This document shows positions 24,001 to 24,793 of a stretch of DNA of 64,000 nt, piece by piece. The DNA lies in the NCBI RefSeq assembly GCF_001613365.1, contig NZ_BDCF01000009.1:124001-188000 (forward strand). The letters are read 5' to 3'. The notes under the pieces are model-generated. The model was not told the DNA's origin. It was given only the letters and a program-made list of their open reading frames with translations, and searched no databases. The stretch is from Nocardia xishanensis NBRC 101358 (GTDB lineage: Bacteria > Actinomycetota > Actinomycetes > Mycobacteriales > Mycobacteriaceae). Each line of letters begins with the position of its first letter. Position 1 is the stretch's first letter. A program made the translations under genes and the position numbers.

Positions 24001-24793
24001 CTCCTCGGCCGACGTGCTCTCGCGTCCGCGCGCGCAGTATCGACTGCCCGCTCAGCAGAGCCATCCCGTGCGGTTCGTGCCGCGTCCGTCGGTGCCCGCG
24101 GCGGTCGAGGGCGGCCACACCGTGGACGTGGGTGTCGGTCGCGGAGGGTTCGCGGTCGAATTGACGCCGGCGCAGGACACCGCCGGTCGCGGCCTCATCC
24201 TGCAAACCGAACTGCCCATGGATTACGCCGACGCCGGCCAGCGCCGCCGCAACCTCGGCATCCTCGACGCCGGTCCGCTGACCCGCCCCGGTTCGCTCAT
24301 GGTGTGGGCCGACTTCCTGCTGCACGGCGCGGTGCTCAATGTCGGCGGCAACGGTGGCGTGGCGCGCTACTACATCAACAATGTCAGCGCCCACTACGGC
24401 GACACCGACTACGACACCCTGGCCCGGCAATTGCCGCACACTCTGGTGCCCGGCGCGCACATCGAGATCCAGTGGGATATGAAGTCGGAACTGGTGGAGG
24501 GTGGCGAACCCGGCGACCGCGGGCATATCCAGGGCGACAAGCTCATGCTCGCCATCAGCCGTGTGCTGCCGCCCTCGCTCGCGGCCGCCTTCGAGGTGAT
24601 CGAGCACACCGAGTTCGAGGGGGACGGCAGCGACGAATACCTGTTCACCATCGACACCGGCGCCAGCAATGTGCTCAACCAGGACGCCATGGCCAGATAC
24701 TCGCCGCCGCAGCCCACCGACCGTATGGTGATCGTGTATAAGCCCGCCGGTTACCGTCCGGCAACGGCTGATCTCGAAGGTGGTGCGCGGTAA
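2..24793 (+). CDS. Giant multidomain polymorphic toxin/effector-like protein, 5' end outside window
   Basis: An open frame of 8263 codons runs from the first bases of the window to TAA at 24791-24793. The GTG at base 2 is only the window edge, so the real protein is longer. Domains in order (aa): Tox-PL papain fold 1 (~555-690), Fic-like (~850-1000), PI3/4K/HipA-like kinase (~2095-2300), twelve sigma4-like HTH units (~2440-3560), two XRE-like HTH (~3570-3730), sigma2-3-4 core (~3740-3980), Tox-PL 2 (~4049-4170), two RsbW-like folds (~4219-4430, ~4765-5046), PPTase (~5160-5400), Tox-PL 3 (~5750-5885), degenerate zincin-like units (~5980-6520), Tox-PL 4 (~7072-7185), three LuxR HTH (~7218-7440) and a methyltransferase-like end (~8035-8230). 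Pro/Ala/Asp-rich linkers separate them. Giant proteins with WXG100-like N-termini and glutamine-deamidase domains are known from Nocardia relatives; I infer that an ESX-export N-terminus lies upstream. The domain calls are by eye. Whether it is secreted, cleaved or acts inside the cell is unknown. Confidence 0.9.
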   Translation: MALPSTDAELTARAGSWDPGKHPRKWEKEKWTDPQPPFLFKVSMIPTFDKIMAGLHEFEPGEVPAFLFPQNLPFSKTIYNVPDGVNAWSSDVGLDMFHARILVIGILQRIPTHPWAKNLIQNRPWIGRTILRTTQWLPANTAHGQSIPLPLSVDFVNRHPHVAQAMADVTQWIPAVRDGKWIHLIPVLRGTRTYAWFNDGQPDPQALHREELAPLALNSEQARLDGTTAYPYTGESVDIPESLAAEWRANDLARQRIQQETDAAYAEFEHNRVHEHDSLLAKIVDNALADPDTYSGGDPKRWVRGPGKAWVRDPKGAHMPKRSDGSTWLRDHAGNTRTPDEVVRNLNRARDYLLRNSEVNQIADVVAMWNRLIAGHPVREDIIALEGALFEAEFQARNPKATGHQAHAAAKAAGYDWDANRPHLPGKRTLWQRLTGRRADPLDFTSGLDPNVNDPARTRQFALPLYYGVQGLDGVDSRLRAVMGGWPAAKVDQALAEVKDIVHRATRSFTTNDHDLARGGVHVSARITGSPGEQVLAVTVEVDGDGAFPRTRYYLDQHDNDCVPVAARFVNEAQGATVTDADLLEPSLAGVLWSDIVPELNGAPVQGFVSDADSTAHARLVRGLLDSGPGTTAYLFEQRATADRHGAMGHAVALTYIGEKADGTHTFELNGQPVVLNRVDPNGREWFQRPAPTGTPQLTTGTPTTTTEVSLAHLTGSSTDQTTALWATVYKDGQAILLPPEFADPNAAPPADDVSFGTSSSVDALIAANLAALGIDTEAGRLLEAGLLLEERYLTIAVIAEQPQPEIALGERRWAGHLAARLVARQHGDQELTVDFIRAMHDQLTMSAPPEMEFGAPTPRMGVLSTPLTADQIATIEANPLLSYMPPPAGPGEHGVIVYPNYASQAEVDQALQELCDWYNAARRGSEYDPFELAAELQRRFVSLHPLDFNGRASRILMNWSLEQNGQFPSAVREFDALHLPAADWVAAVREGSARYAEWLANLAEHGPGIDPVDLFGLQAEQQRYREVGGEKAPFAPGQPRNRAKYEQLLEAVTSPEASAPSAPVLIDPPDPATADMAALQAWASSYDDPQLRYFLAQQHEAVAALLADPASPAADSIGPRRELEATVREGLSRVLKTMGRPGPVPADAAALAALAQELVDTHPAAADLAAAARTLAGVVGAEADVYLPLAQQDLARALGVEPELMQRPGLLRQAVDVVQGQLRALDAAAWQRAVDAGRLPELQQWIGRRMTWDDATQLLQAGELRTGSVDAVARQRQRDIHAVLEQELAELLAVDELSGSSAQADADPVAELRRVATAIGSPEFAAFVDLCAEVLPPSPPAELDPDTQLAAARENLAEMAGLLSVDPAELTANSPRPAGPIADSPRLAELRAECARLADALAQALDSPVAELETVLEQRDLSGDPDTAPETLALYTDWLTHAGVLEAADLYNSLLGNAETTPPDAAPTPAQVDSAEHDNALLDAATPPSRPTYEIAELNADFTASLPSVASVVYTGLAFDADGRLIDPETGQRYNSHATGDRFIIGATPGEIRTASAATHYELFRTLGDPAAGPAGFGVWHIVDGRITKIEPYTQAFSNSNTDPKFTAQLRYELTRLGVDLSGVDFNAENQGAVWIGTDGPTVDALIGGDISTATALFAGYGDSFWTNVTEVTRTAEGVNVTVRLSPVRGEPGQVTLSITPNGARLTNIDLGPEPVRTGIALHRLHHQVSGWLAASSVAWSADTATQLAGIPGAELAAAELARSTPSAVTDTARSLPSDPALARAQLDRVRANRDDLAEAIEVDPGDLGPDSPVLRGLRTERDEAAAVLASVLEIDIARVDSTRVERLLMGRSNPDSDEAAERFLELDALVDAADDTNRRIVALAELESSAPESPAPPQHPASAAQPVTDADALDRPVRKPRKGRDPGTFFAFDPEIGPETHAHRAPGGGKPKGAGNVVRDVLRAFVPDFEPGRDFDAATRTQRAAHGVVDYLAGFWESSDFVASSLFRPIDAAVLDQVAAIESQRLRQLLEQGGLGATQIEGVLNRLDEIRTNGRIHGDHVGDADSETDAEDETDSDQASFEPVDPRTLGPAHESAFTDTALSTHGLIRVTFEGSDTVWVYKPFHGDADAAGIPPSGRALREVKTHLLDRLLKFHLKPPTYLWEGSKGTGILQEYVPGAESGRAVRGHDRLIRDMIAIVDYIAGNRDRHVGDIITTPSGRVASTDDEATFPVDENSFAQFETQSIFVADALGRDLHPDAMALVTAATEADVRAILDGLEPEAIQGAVDRFNEIKNNGKITGDNWPYRGGLPGLVDNMVGDDRPRADPDDGPEGGSPVDPTPGPAGPDPRPRGGGRAMDVDTPDTAAMGVANPSSRFDPGNDPDGNSSGHEAPKQSSATTDRAKVAEERWFDSFRKRLRDQLHAVAPHLSENGPESQALATASRSDVQAGLEGLRRDQRRWLILRVRDAMSFEDACAALNLNSEQARADAQVTEKRAIRDLAQSIAAALEERNDPESRLMRVAQEPRNRRTLERAIAKLSPAQRQFADLRILQSREWRAVAAEMGREPAQLSHIRKRAVERLSDALTGVPRPDADPNWEAVEDAYHERNDQLARHLARIPVARRAVIELALRGKTTEEIAADLHRSENAVRKARKRAADQLADLLSESSVPLTVDEALAAVREADHAALEPLLSYLTANRRHVIEGVLHGDTLAEIAARIDSTENGVRQQRNHAARQLADWLVNGAPESITAADSAVDVAGERPESATPAEPDSADSSPAMALVRDPANRDAVLAAAAKLSPATKEFVELRFGQGLSIPEIAALTGRKQGALWTTQYRVVPKLARMLSGGPDPIPSGKPGNALKLVQETQRTNKKALSRAMQVLNANEKRIVRLRIVQGMTRAEAAEVMHPLSVKRVDSIFGEAVRKLAGELTGRPVLTDPESAALVSAAPREALRRNLSGLTELEQRFITLRIFEGRKHVAIAAALGKPQTAIQNLQRRAYARMATLLVGDLGTEWSTSIHGAIRQSNVEDGQSGATRRQPVSRLAPAEVESSAPDSSAPPQHPASAAQPVTDADALDRPVRKPRKGRDPGIFFAYDPEGPHEVQAFQAPGRETKRTLGQEMVQVQAAVDADQDRVLEVARQMSPAFADFVQKRFVDGMSVAQIAAESGGNKNTLNAMQRRNLPRLLKLLSGESRNAIDGRSTDVLGQLLRARPDDVRAAMAELSQTDQMVVHMRVLERKSAAEVAAALGNTSGQRTTQSRALQRALAQVTGDHTLSPDEVRAALATARAEQPEKYAADLARLPDQEQWVLRLRDAGLSQAEVAAALEMSATQVQGIERRGKARLAWLQSDDPKAALYQGGRQRDPGQASDFLRDVIDGTSARSEPSAPAQRTPGQIVRDAQQTHVGRTQLRRLARELPSPRQKNVFRLRAVQGMSHIEIAAELGIEVAQVRRSYERAVGTLAAWLTGAGNRASGPDLTLVRQVQRTHPMDLQQALADLGRELKLNAADIEVVQLRVVQGLSPTEVAESLGPTVSPAAVNIRLGRAAHVVAERLRGEGLTYPNPEAHSSFGEYLAELGRLNNLSLTAKARIVGMSVRSIALYESGSSHALRELDLLEIYDRALHRAGPWNAFADAWGHALPNGYSYRMDPRGESVPDPADFDSVGGWLKALRFYNRLTLEEFAARIDTAYTSTNEAHKRLRLRSLRQVRDGMGVPADFLERAVLKYYTRTDIPVVDQAEHDLFWSLVATKPGSAEEMAIRERIFEKYAWIAHTMAGRWRHIGEVGDLTQRASIAVYRAIVNFAPGGGRFSTHAWASARGAMLDAYFEQKFPNVDQSTRKLLIAVDTHIARRLQADGREPDDAAVAEALNLDPAKVAEARVLLAQRSTISLDDTPPGERRLEIAENEAAFTDVEFEQTVRRAVADLPDPELALNVVRLHFLGGLDIDEVSAQLGVSREIIEDNAAQSGALLREAFADSEFAPDSARSTPRAATESRVSEPPRPAAMGVPRGAADPTIADGEHGFAEPESTAPPIVSDQRAEPETQQRCADDAVDTVISETNSTVAQSFTDQPGLGGRTGTQLEERTKGRLQPFGSRNEVAARLADPGDPLSIAILVDHYAAADANGIGAHAYVMANRGGRIMVRDLNDNNGAWRPFARDEAGADAVAMSGIAFDREGNPLRPTSEFPADPAAHPEFAIGATDPDSNGDRAPPTRVHTADDLALVLADLTGSAAGLGEAQMETVGALLRGVLGNGEGRVRVQVSGDPVPTRLRVEITPASGAAVVVVTVTGVGSSPAIGLEMPVRQENPADVELAGRLTPLLMHGWRVSDDVVSSGRLAEELARNVRVHTDGDGTLEVRVSGAAGNRLISVEMTDDSAQLPVEPMGDEITGVALLKSLAHRAGWHLVEDADTTPDPGNVKTVWFEFDENPPMPVDPDPVAEPERAPEPLAGPVPSRDEYEVARPDDDDAYRPQTASETDYRIIRLGADGLFRWGPDNALYNTIDPDGDFFIMGADGEFRTSAGADHAALYSTYSDIDEGPAAFGSWKIVEGRVVHVQSFSTTFQQASADPRFAANLKFELARHNVNLGAAPFAGDLTAPSLRVDGTPTISVGDLLDSNGAQPFQLAGAGTHFAVRVESVDMQHLETADGPVDTLSVTMALDLARGGSGRVTLEFTRDANGTTMRYRDLDLGYAGVDTKDPAFQPGSDPIRLADAFVEMHESVILPWLAQSGAVFEGHPGHYAETTVGEEVTDTERPDDLYEHDHAKSERVRPAGIARRWLRDQLASIGWSADAPVHLQMVWLATSEAVANSLEHSTGPVQVTLRVLPGTGQLVVHSIDNVASHPPSGPIRENANLMEERVAAAEERRLAEEAAAKQAAEPELLQGDDLDAFLDGVDEDAIANLDLAALAAADADGDVKPELLQGDDLDAFLDGVDEDAIANLDLAALAAPDADGDVKPELLQGDDLDAFLDGFDEDAIANLDLDALAAAEAGDNEAPAAPERTEAEKQDAAAYDERGRGIQILHTQTDAWDYAPLANGRGKSIWFIRSMADSDPDPGTDPDPGTDPAGPTDPTAPRGDTSAPPETGDATPEPGTGGGSGSATPDGMHRDEFEQKVRETDLSSPEAVAEALYERVGRDAVTDAYETGPVDPAPVAGVLVDGESVGSLVGQLLPELSTYEIVGDDPTATLLPGEAAVLLKETSRPSWVREKANTRTAARRALAERGHGEVEIPRGPLGEPVFPEGLVGSLTNKMIDRATQLNYYAAVVADAEQFRAVGIDAEDNRSVRHMMYGTGRVEELLWVQEQLDCLPDSGVAWDKVLFSVKESIFKAWYTATGDRSLRLNHVFQGSLVTFDIEAGTFHVQLMVEATGRDGLPLTEMHGRFVVRGNAILTAALVPNTAEATLEPVTAEPAVDPSRARAAYAEAAYALKWLLMARGYNAHGIVELAPPLGANQIVATTLTDWGQTHPQALAADAELRTLWRAFQLMLPQGEHAQILMPVRVPNQGDHAGVLELTLHEHLLWDAHGAPFDQAADADRLAEIVAPQRLRALAALMPNPESARVLHAVAEVLTNHPAAADAPTTLAPVADHTVHYDEKLATGTGKVAPISLDLSGATTAPHRTGDSAVDWDAAHTAGIGGAIGATAASKLAGSATTAAVDWDATHSAGVGGAIGATAAPNLAGADITQAAKGLRGWDGAAHDPRLSGLPVRNPAAAAAGQIGDSAHGFSEPDVVATQPVPSEVDTATLPVADCVDRSLGRVVADQGDVAGLPDPETRSPFGRRWLDVQGLLRGARPEGFDTAGAHEAHANLVEGLIHQAGPGAMALVLDQRHTADQQTGIGAHAYTVKYLGDNVFEVDGQRVTYEGSPDADGLAWFRTAAGDLVSLAELTGSSRAETAGTQAVVWRDGQVVQNVGDRTAPLPDGDLRIGKSPSDQGPAQPDPDDPFADEPRTTRVQLRSQPPDPLLGPPVAGQPDGTTHPVWELLFRTAIGQEAMAVLHNAEAHVQFGDRDHFHGRVRAITIGTTGRGLIAVAEEVLAHAARMQAVAADAVETEPMLIRDMDRDAFVRPWLRAEATAIAWQAEFDLQIQEAGFARTDLSGADPADLAFRRGLFARYLAAYAEAPVAPGTDDALASRVRRVAGVDALLESAEFRATDLRETLEGQWQSRQGMSRGLDLSVEQVRARQRLMREGAAVQREIEALETALDRVQSQMSAMTPARVDAMPDTTDRVARLRSVLDAMYDHFRGAEIYMWAAHSRQQVGALVELTELWQRARARYAGIENGIAAINGRPDNRVEVPADDLDIAHRSMLPSLDQTANSEMSIVRAELQATETGRWAMRTLERLNVRIRFGFESTGSTGSSMNRENLAREAGYDATTNTLVLPFGRGAISNGDQLVIAAYLADAARSAGGDPLVLLTESRDDYVAAMQDLRAEAEARRFQHRRELSGYGRYTSSPLAQAFNAAYDRAENVLRNVYTVESDYSNLRDDSQVPRAATRAVAYRFAARTIREQLAANGPMIDGIDLTEYFGSEWDRAHGIPSVAAASEAVAEREAAAELTDAQLDKQAARFVEAVEELMRQRAEGVFVPRGPAEQVYLAAEDTTARRLAAMKAYLVETGLADAQIALDLARFASEDLNRRLPWDTEETPGTHLTLDALDAAIEAAIAVELETAAQGIDAAVFGREMARVLAENPGAQRAVDAGPLADRLALLPPHPGSDKARLLVLAEPGEHVDLLRDLELEHPDWDGVLWRGSHELEYLSVSLGPDGEVVVAEMLPNEAEGMFRAPGYDEVAPQMLNRYLRYRLRAELDPSFTFDLSIQQWLELLGPEAYVVARDDGTGTLAHGYEHVGFRMVQADPSITEPHPAAVAHQLVTRQIPLPIRDHSESARPAGKVVEKVLPIPAAHFEVRLQADGAGGWRVAPPTHSGHPADVLSLWFQGLPGTSPLQLTEYLAQLLQDGSARIAPLVPPSLIAARTPSPASAVDNTVESGAAVEPRSQTDSRATQSEDAAPKKGLLRRFTDRVLGRESSGPGSRPPSAQPLDSGPRTASDSVDGGSAFTSPQPVAPQPGPEAVAEDCVRQTMRTADEAGLDVTVPAESKLSGRTPLEVEENYAHGRMRQIDSRDAAAARLTDSDDPATAMLLVEEYSIGDMEVAHLSMMRLDHGKVMVSDPNVDNGAWHEYVPGTVTPGSRKLSAIAYGAGGKALLPSAEHAADQAAHPDQLITHTDLTARETEVLELVAEGLTNKQIAQRLSMADATVHTHLTGIANKLGTGDRAALAAIGVRRGLVPFSEPDVAAKIEGGLGPDALDAIQLEVLALAADGWSNKEIGLALDATESVVKNHLVRIGRILGINSRAGMVATALRADILPMDADVALRPSSGAGHGGLSPRETEVRTRRLAGRSNAEIAAELGISEHTVATYVARIAHKLGIDPAAELVASAETITAIPTPATPPAPHAPTMIDTSVAPAEQFDQAQTMPGVGLPGTVEPGTSTQQASGPSTESSESSLGGSNPAPPTQILPNAPSTEGPEYLGADPSLPAAVVPGRGVEGPEYLGADPSLPAAVVPSGELEGPEYLEPEPDTERPEYLEPSQPQTAVLPDGFGEIIDGVGSFDGNGRTADDGVLTTKVARQAVQNMLRAITPPETDWHRDGHFMLPDGRTVHVQVDTAIGDEVGSFQLRPDGAAFDIILSDRLRTRDVPRAVAHMLTRIRQLTDPEFQHPGPRFAELKVLATQLDQSIFDPARSKLTPEIRADFDDLIAHLGMDVDPVGPAAEALAAHDPELSRRIGLEYGGAVAHRPVFGKTLTDPAFQQAALTHLGQLSRFLTGEHASEVLMAEGLSLNARMREEQCRRLFEPIFANRDVSAIRKQLEAAELFSADDLVAALAPIKRAFNDPMPPEWRRSALEAAITEVQNTPGHMQQINQFIDFERMRQAARAYTQMPDRVGGLLDRSTGQVYFPTTATQPGGQTMTMLEFFHAMDRANRGAEMAGLDVEYVVVIHDEANGRSSADVLSRPRAQYRLPAQQSHPVRFVPRPSVPAAVEGGHTVDVGVGRGGFAVELTPAQDTAGRGLILQTELPMDYADAGQRRRNLGILDAGPLTRPGSLMVWADFLLHGAVLNVGGNGGVARYYINNVSAHYGDTDYDTLARQLPHTLVPGAHIEIQWDMKSELVEGGEPGDRGHIQGDKLMLAISRVLPPSLAAAFEVIEHTEFEGDGSDEYLFTIDTGASNVLNQDAMARYSPPQPTDRMVIVYKPAGYRPATADLEGGAR
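1650..2066 (+). other. Papain-fold (Tox-PL/glutamine deamidase-like) domain 1 of the giant protein
   Basis: The segment has the Tox-PL layout: a Cys early in a DNDCVPVAARF motif (C562), then a long spacer and a His in the strand GAMGHAVALTY (H650), followed by a strand ending FELNGQP. Tox-PL domains in secreted toxins deamidate glutamine or cleave peptide bonds with a Cys-His-Asp triad. The third position here reads Asn (FELNG) where copy 3 has Asp (FEVDG), so activity of this copy is uncertain. It is one of four related domains in the same protein. Confidence 0.65.
2560..3030 (+). other. Fic-like domain of the giant protein with a shortened Fic motif
   Basis: Around aa 945-955 the sequence reads LHPLDFNGRASRILMN, matching the Fic core HPFx(D/E)GNGRxxR but one residue shorter between HP and NGR. 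The flanking helices (VDQALQELCDWYNAARR before, SLEQNG after) fit the Fic fold. Fic enzymes transfer AMP or related groups to target hydroxyls using the motif His. H945, N950, G951 and R952 are kept. The deletion and the DF in place of (D/E)G could change the anion-binding loop. Start and end are approximate. Confidence 0.65.
4495..5170 (+). other. Unnamed recurring module, copy 1, in the giant protein
   Basis: About 225 residues that recur once more in the same protein at 13436-14080. Shared landmarks are a G-x-D/N-x-L-x-x-x-x-x-(T/D) start, a DRFIIGA / DFFIMGA strand, an AxHxxLxxTxxD stretch, the block GPAAFGxWKIV-like (here GPAGFGVWHIVDGRI) and a DPKF/DPRF...L..ELxR helix, followed by a beta-rich half. 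I do not recognise a named family. Conservation inside one protein argues for a real folded domain, not a linker. Confidence 0.5.
5664..5808 (+). repeat. Long direct repeat, copy 1 (pairs with 9156-9300)
   Basis: About 145 bp almost identical to 9156-9300, offset exactly 3492 bp (1164 codons). Both encode a linker with ALDRPVRKPRKGRDPG followed by FFAFDP or FFAYDP. The two copies flank the kinase-like domain and the first seven sigma4-like HTH units, as expected for a module duplicated or inserted by homologous recombination. Confidence 0.85.
6280..6900 (+). other. PI3/4-kinase / HipA-like kinase domain of the giant protein
   Basis: The segment has a beta strand with an ATP-anchor lysine candidate (VWVYKPFHGD), a hinge-like ILQEYVPGAE, then the catalytic loop DYIAGNRDRHVGD (N2207, D2209, H2211) and a metal-binding stretch STDDEATFPVD. 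The order N-x-D-R-H then a D-rich strand is typical of bacterial PI3/4-kinase-related and HipA-like kinases. The catalytic residues look intact. Substrate, lipid or protein, cannot be told. Confidence 0.65.
7320..10690 (+). other. Array of twelve sigma-region-4-like HTH units in the giant protein
   Basis: Twelve units of about 60 residues recur roughly every 95 residues (aa ~2440-3560). Each has a helix ending in a hydrophobic L-P/L-S turn, a helix like QRxVxxLRxxxG, then an HTH such as MSVAQIAAESGGN or LSQAEVAAALEMS and a basic recognition helix ending RRAxxRLAxxL. This is the sigma-70 region 4 / Sigma70_r4_2 pattern. The units are diverged from each other at about family level, so the array is old, not a recent slippage product. 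Short acidic or Pro-rich linkers join them. Confidence 0.75.
9156..9300 (+). repeat. Long direct repeat, copy 2 (pairs with 5664-5808)
   Basis: Second copy of the linker repeat described at 5664-5808. The few differences include gac for gat and cgg for cga at third positions, plus GIFFAYD for GTFFAFD at the protein level. It sits between HTH units 7 and 8, so it interrupts the array. Confidence 0.85.
10715..11190 (+). other. Two XRE/Cro-like HTH units in the giant protein
   Basis: The first unit (FGEYLAELGRLNNLSLTAKA... MSVRSIALYESG) has the layout of an XRE helix-turn-helix with its terminal Y-E-S/G motif. The second (VGGWLKALRFYNRLTLEEFAARI... SLRQVRDG) repeats the pattern with a longer loop. 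They link the sigma4-like array to the sigma core. XRE units bind DNA or proteins; no catalytic role is expected. Confidence 0.5.
11221..11945 (+). other. Complete sigma-70-like core (regions 2, 3, 4) inside the giant protein
   Basis: Region 2 is clear: a helix IRERIFEKYAWIAHTMAGR, then GDLTQRASIAVYRAIVNF at aa ~3787 and GGGRFSTHAWASARGAML, matching the sigma core (D-L-x-Q...F-s-t-y-A). A region-3-like stretch follows with GREPDDAAVAEALNLDPAKV, then a region-4 unit with VRRAVADLPDP and LDIDEVSAQLGVSREII. Housekeeping-type sigma factors bind core RNA polymerase and promoter DNA through these. Finding one embedded in a multi-thousand-residue toxin-like protein is very unusual. Confidence 0.75.
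12120..12520 (+). other. Papain-fold (Tox-PL-like) domain 2 of the giant protein
   Basis: Cys at QQRCADDAVD (C4049), His in NGIGAHAYVMANRGG (H4131) and Asp in IMVRDLNDNNGAW (about aa 4144) give the full Cys-His-Asp set in the expected order. The DNNGAW ending is shared with domain 4 (DNGAW), so copies 2 and 4 form one subgroup and copies 1 and 3 another. Confidence 0.65.
12654..13295 (+). other. Degenerate RsbW/GHKL-like fold 1 in the giant protein
   Basis: The segment alternates strands and helices and ends GVALLKSLAHRAGWHLVED... KTVWFEFDE, resembling the end of RsbW-type HATPase_c_2 anti-sigma domains. The ATP-binding N and G boxes are not recognisable, so it is probably inactive or only a scaffold. 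It follows the sigma core by about 240 residues. Confidence 0.35.
13436..14080 (+). other. Unnamed recurring module, copy 2, in the giant protein
   Basis: Second copy of the module at 4495-5170. It shows DFFIMGADGEFRTSAGADHA, then GPAAFGSWKIVEGRV, then DPRFAANLKFELARHNVNL, followed by a beta-rich half with VTLEFTRDANG. The family is unknown to me. Confidence 0.5.
14290..15142 (+). other. RsbW-like (HATPase_c_2) anti-sigma fold 2 of the giant protein, split by a repeat insertion
   Basis: The N box is well kept: ATSEAVANSLEHS with E4806 and N4810, followed by VQVTLRVLPGTGQLVV and HSIDNVAS. The G box DERGRGIQIL (~aa 5014) and the last strand GKSIWFI come about 200 residues later. In RsbW/SpoIIAB kinases these boxes bind ATP and the domain holds a sigma factor. 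Between the boxes, where the ATP lid should be, lies a coiled, acidic insertion with three 39-residue repeats. The boxes suggest nucleotide binding is still possible. Confidence 0.65.
14642..14992 (+). repeat. Three 117-bp tandem repeats coding acidic 39-residue units
   Basis: Copies start at 14642, 14759 and 14876 with a period of exactly 117 bp. Copies 1 and 2 are nearly identical in DNA; copy 3 has drifted. Each unit encodes ELLQGDDLDAFLDG followed by DEDAIANLDL. They lie inside the GHKL fold between its N and G boxes. Near identity suggests recent slippage or recombination, so copy number may vary between strains. Confidence 0.9.
15480..16205 (+). other. 4'-phosphopantetheinyl transferase (EntD/Npt-like) domain of the giant protein
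   Basis: The order of motifs fits the Sfp/EntD-type PPTase: an Arg-rich helix with ARRALAERG, a P-x-G-x-P-x-P turn (GPLGEPVFPEG), VGSLTN where VGSLTH is usual, VGIDAED with the metal-binding D5278 and E5280, and the hallmark KESIFKAW with K5323, E5324 and K5328. PPTases load carrier proteins with phosphopantetheine from CoA. The Asn for His in VGSLT(H) is a change at a CoA-binding position. A PPTase inside a polymorphic-toxin-like protein is unexpected. Confidence 0.75.
16870..17045 (+). repeat. Two imperfect tandem repeats in a linker of the giant protein
   Basis: Two units of about 35 residues, DWDAAHTAGIGGAIGATAA and DWDATHSAGVGGAIGATAA, are joined by a short spacer. They form a Gly/Ala linker between the region after the PPTase and Tox-PL domain 3. 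No function can be assigned. Confidence 0.8.
17225..17660 (+). other. Papain-fold (Tox-PL-like) domain 3 of the giant protein
   Basis: Cys in VADCVDRSLGRVV (C5750), His in TGIGAHAYTVKYL (H5840) and Asp in FEVDGQRV (about aa 5853) give a complete triad. The FEVDGQ strand resembles copy 1. Of the four copies this one is closest to the canonical glutamine-deamidase pattern. Confidence 0.7.
17935..19560 (+). other. Tandem degenerate zincin-like (DUF6782-type?) units in the giant protein
   Basis: Two segments start alike, ELLFRTAIGQEAMAVL and RAELQATETGRWAMRTL, followed by a strand with V-x-x-F or RIRF and a helix AVAEEVLAHAARM or VIAAYLADAAR where metallopeptidases of this type carry HExxH. The zinc ligands are missing in both, so catalysis is unlikely. 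A long helical region separates the two. The family assignment is tentative. Confidence 0.3.
21190..21560 (+). other. Papain-fold (Tox-PL-like) domain 4 of the giant protein
   Basis: Cys in AEDCVRQTMRT (C7072), His in MEVAHLSMMRL (H7150) and Asp in VMVSDPNVDNGAW (about aa 7162). It is closest to domain 2. It lies just before the LuxR-type HTH units. Confidence 0.65.
21650..22320 (+). other. Three LuxR/GerE-type HTH units in the giant protein
   Basis: Units 1 and 3 carry the hallmark start LTARETEVLELVAEG and LSPRETEVRTRRLAG, then NKQIAQRLSMADATV or NAEIAAELGISEHTV and the terminal HLTGIANKLG or YVARIAHKLG. Unit 2 is diverged at the start (LDAIQLEVLALAADG) but keeps NKEIGLALDATESVV and NHLVRIGRIL. 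LuxR HTH domains bind DNA as dimers. Three in tandem is unusual, more so next to the sigma4-like array earlier in the same chain. Confidence 0.85.
22563..22760 (+). repeat. GPEYL repeat linker in the giant protein
   Basis: Four short repeats begin (G/R)PEYL; the first two are the near-identical unit EGPEYLGADPSLPAAVVP and the last two are shorter, followed by EP-rich residues. It is a flexible linker between the LuxR units and the C-terminal region. Confidence 0.8.
24105..24700 (+). other. C-terminal methyltransferase-like fold of the giant protein
   Basis: The segment begins HTVDVGVGRGGFAVEL, which looks like the glycine-rich SAM-binding motif I of class I methyltransferases. It is followed by alternating helices and strands (RYYINNV; TLVPGAHIEIQWDM). 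In polymorphic toxins the last domain is usually the toxic tip, so this may be the terminal effector. No catalytic residue can be named. Confidence 0.35.
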
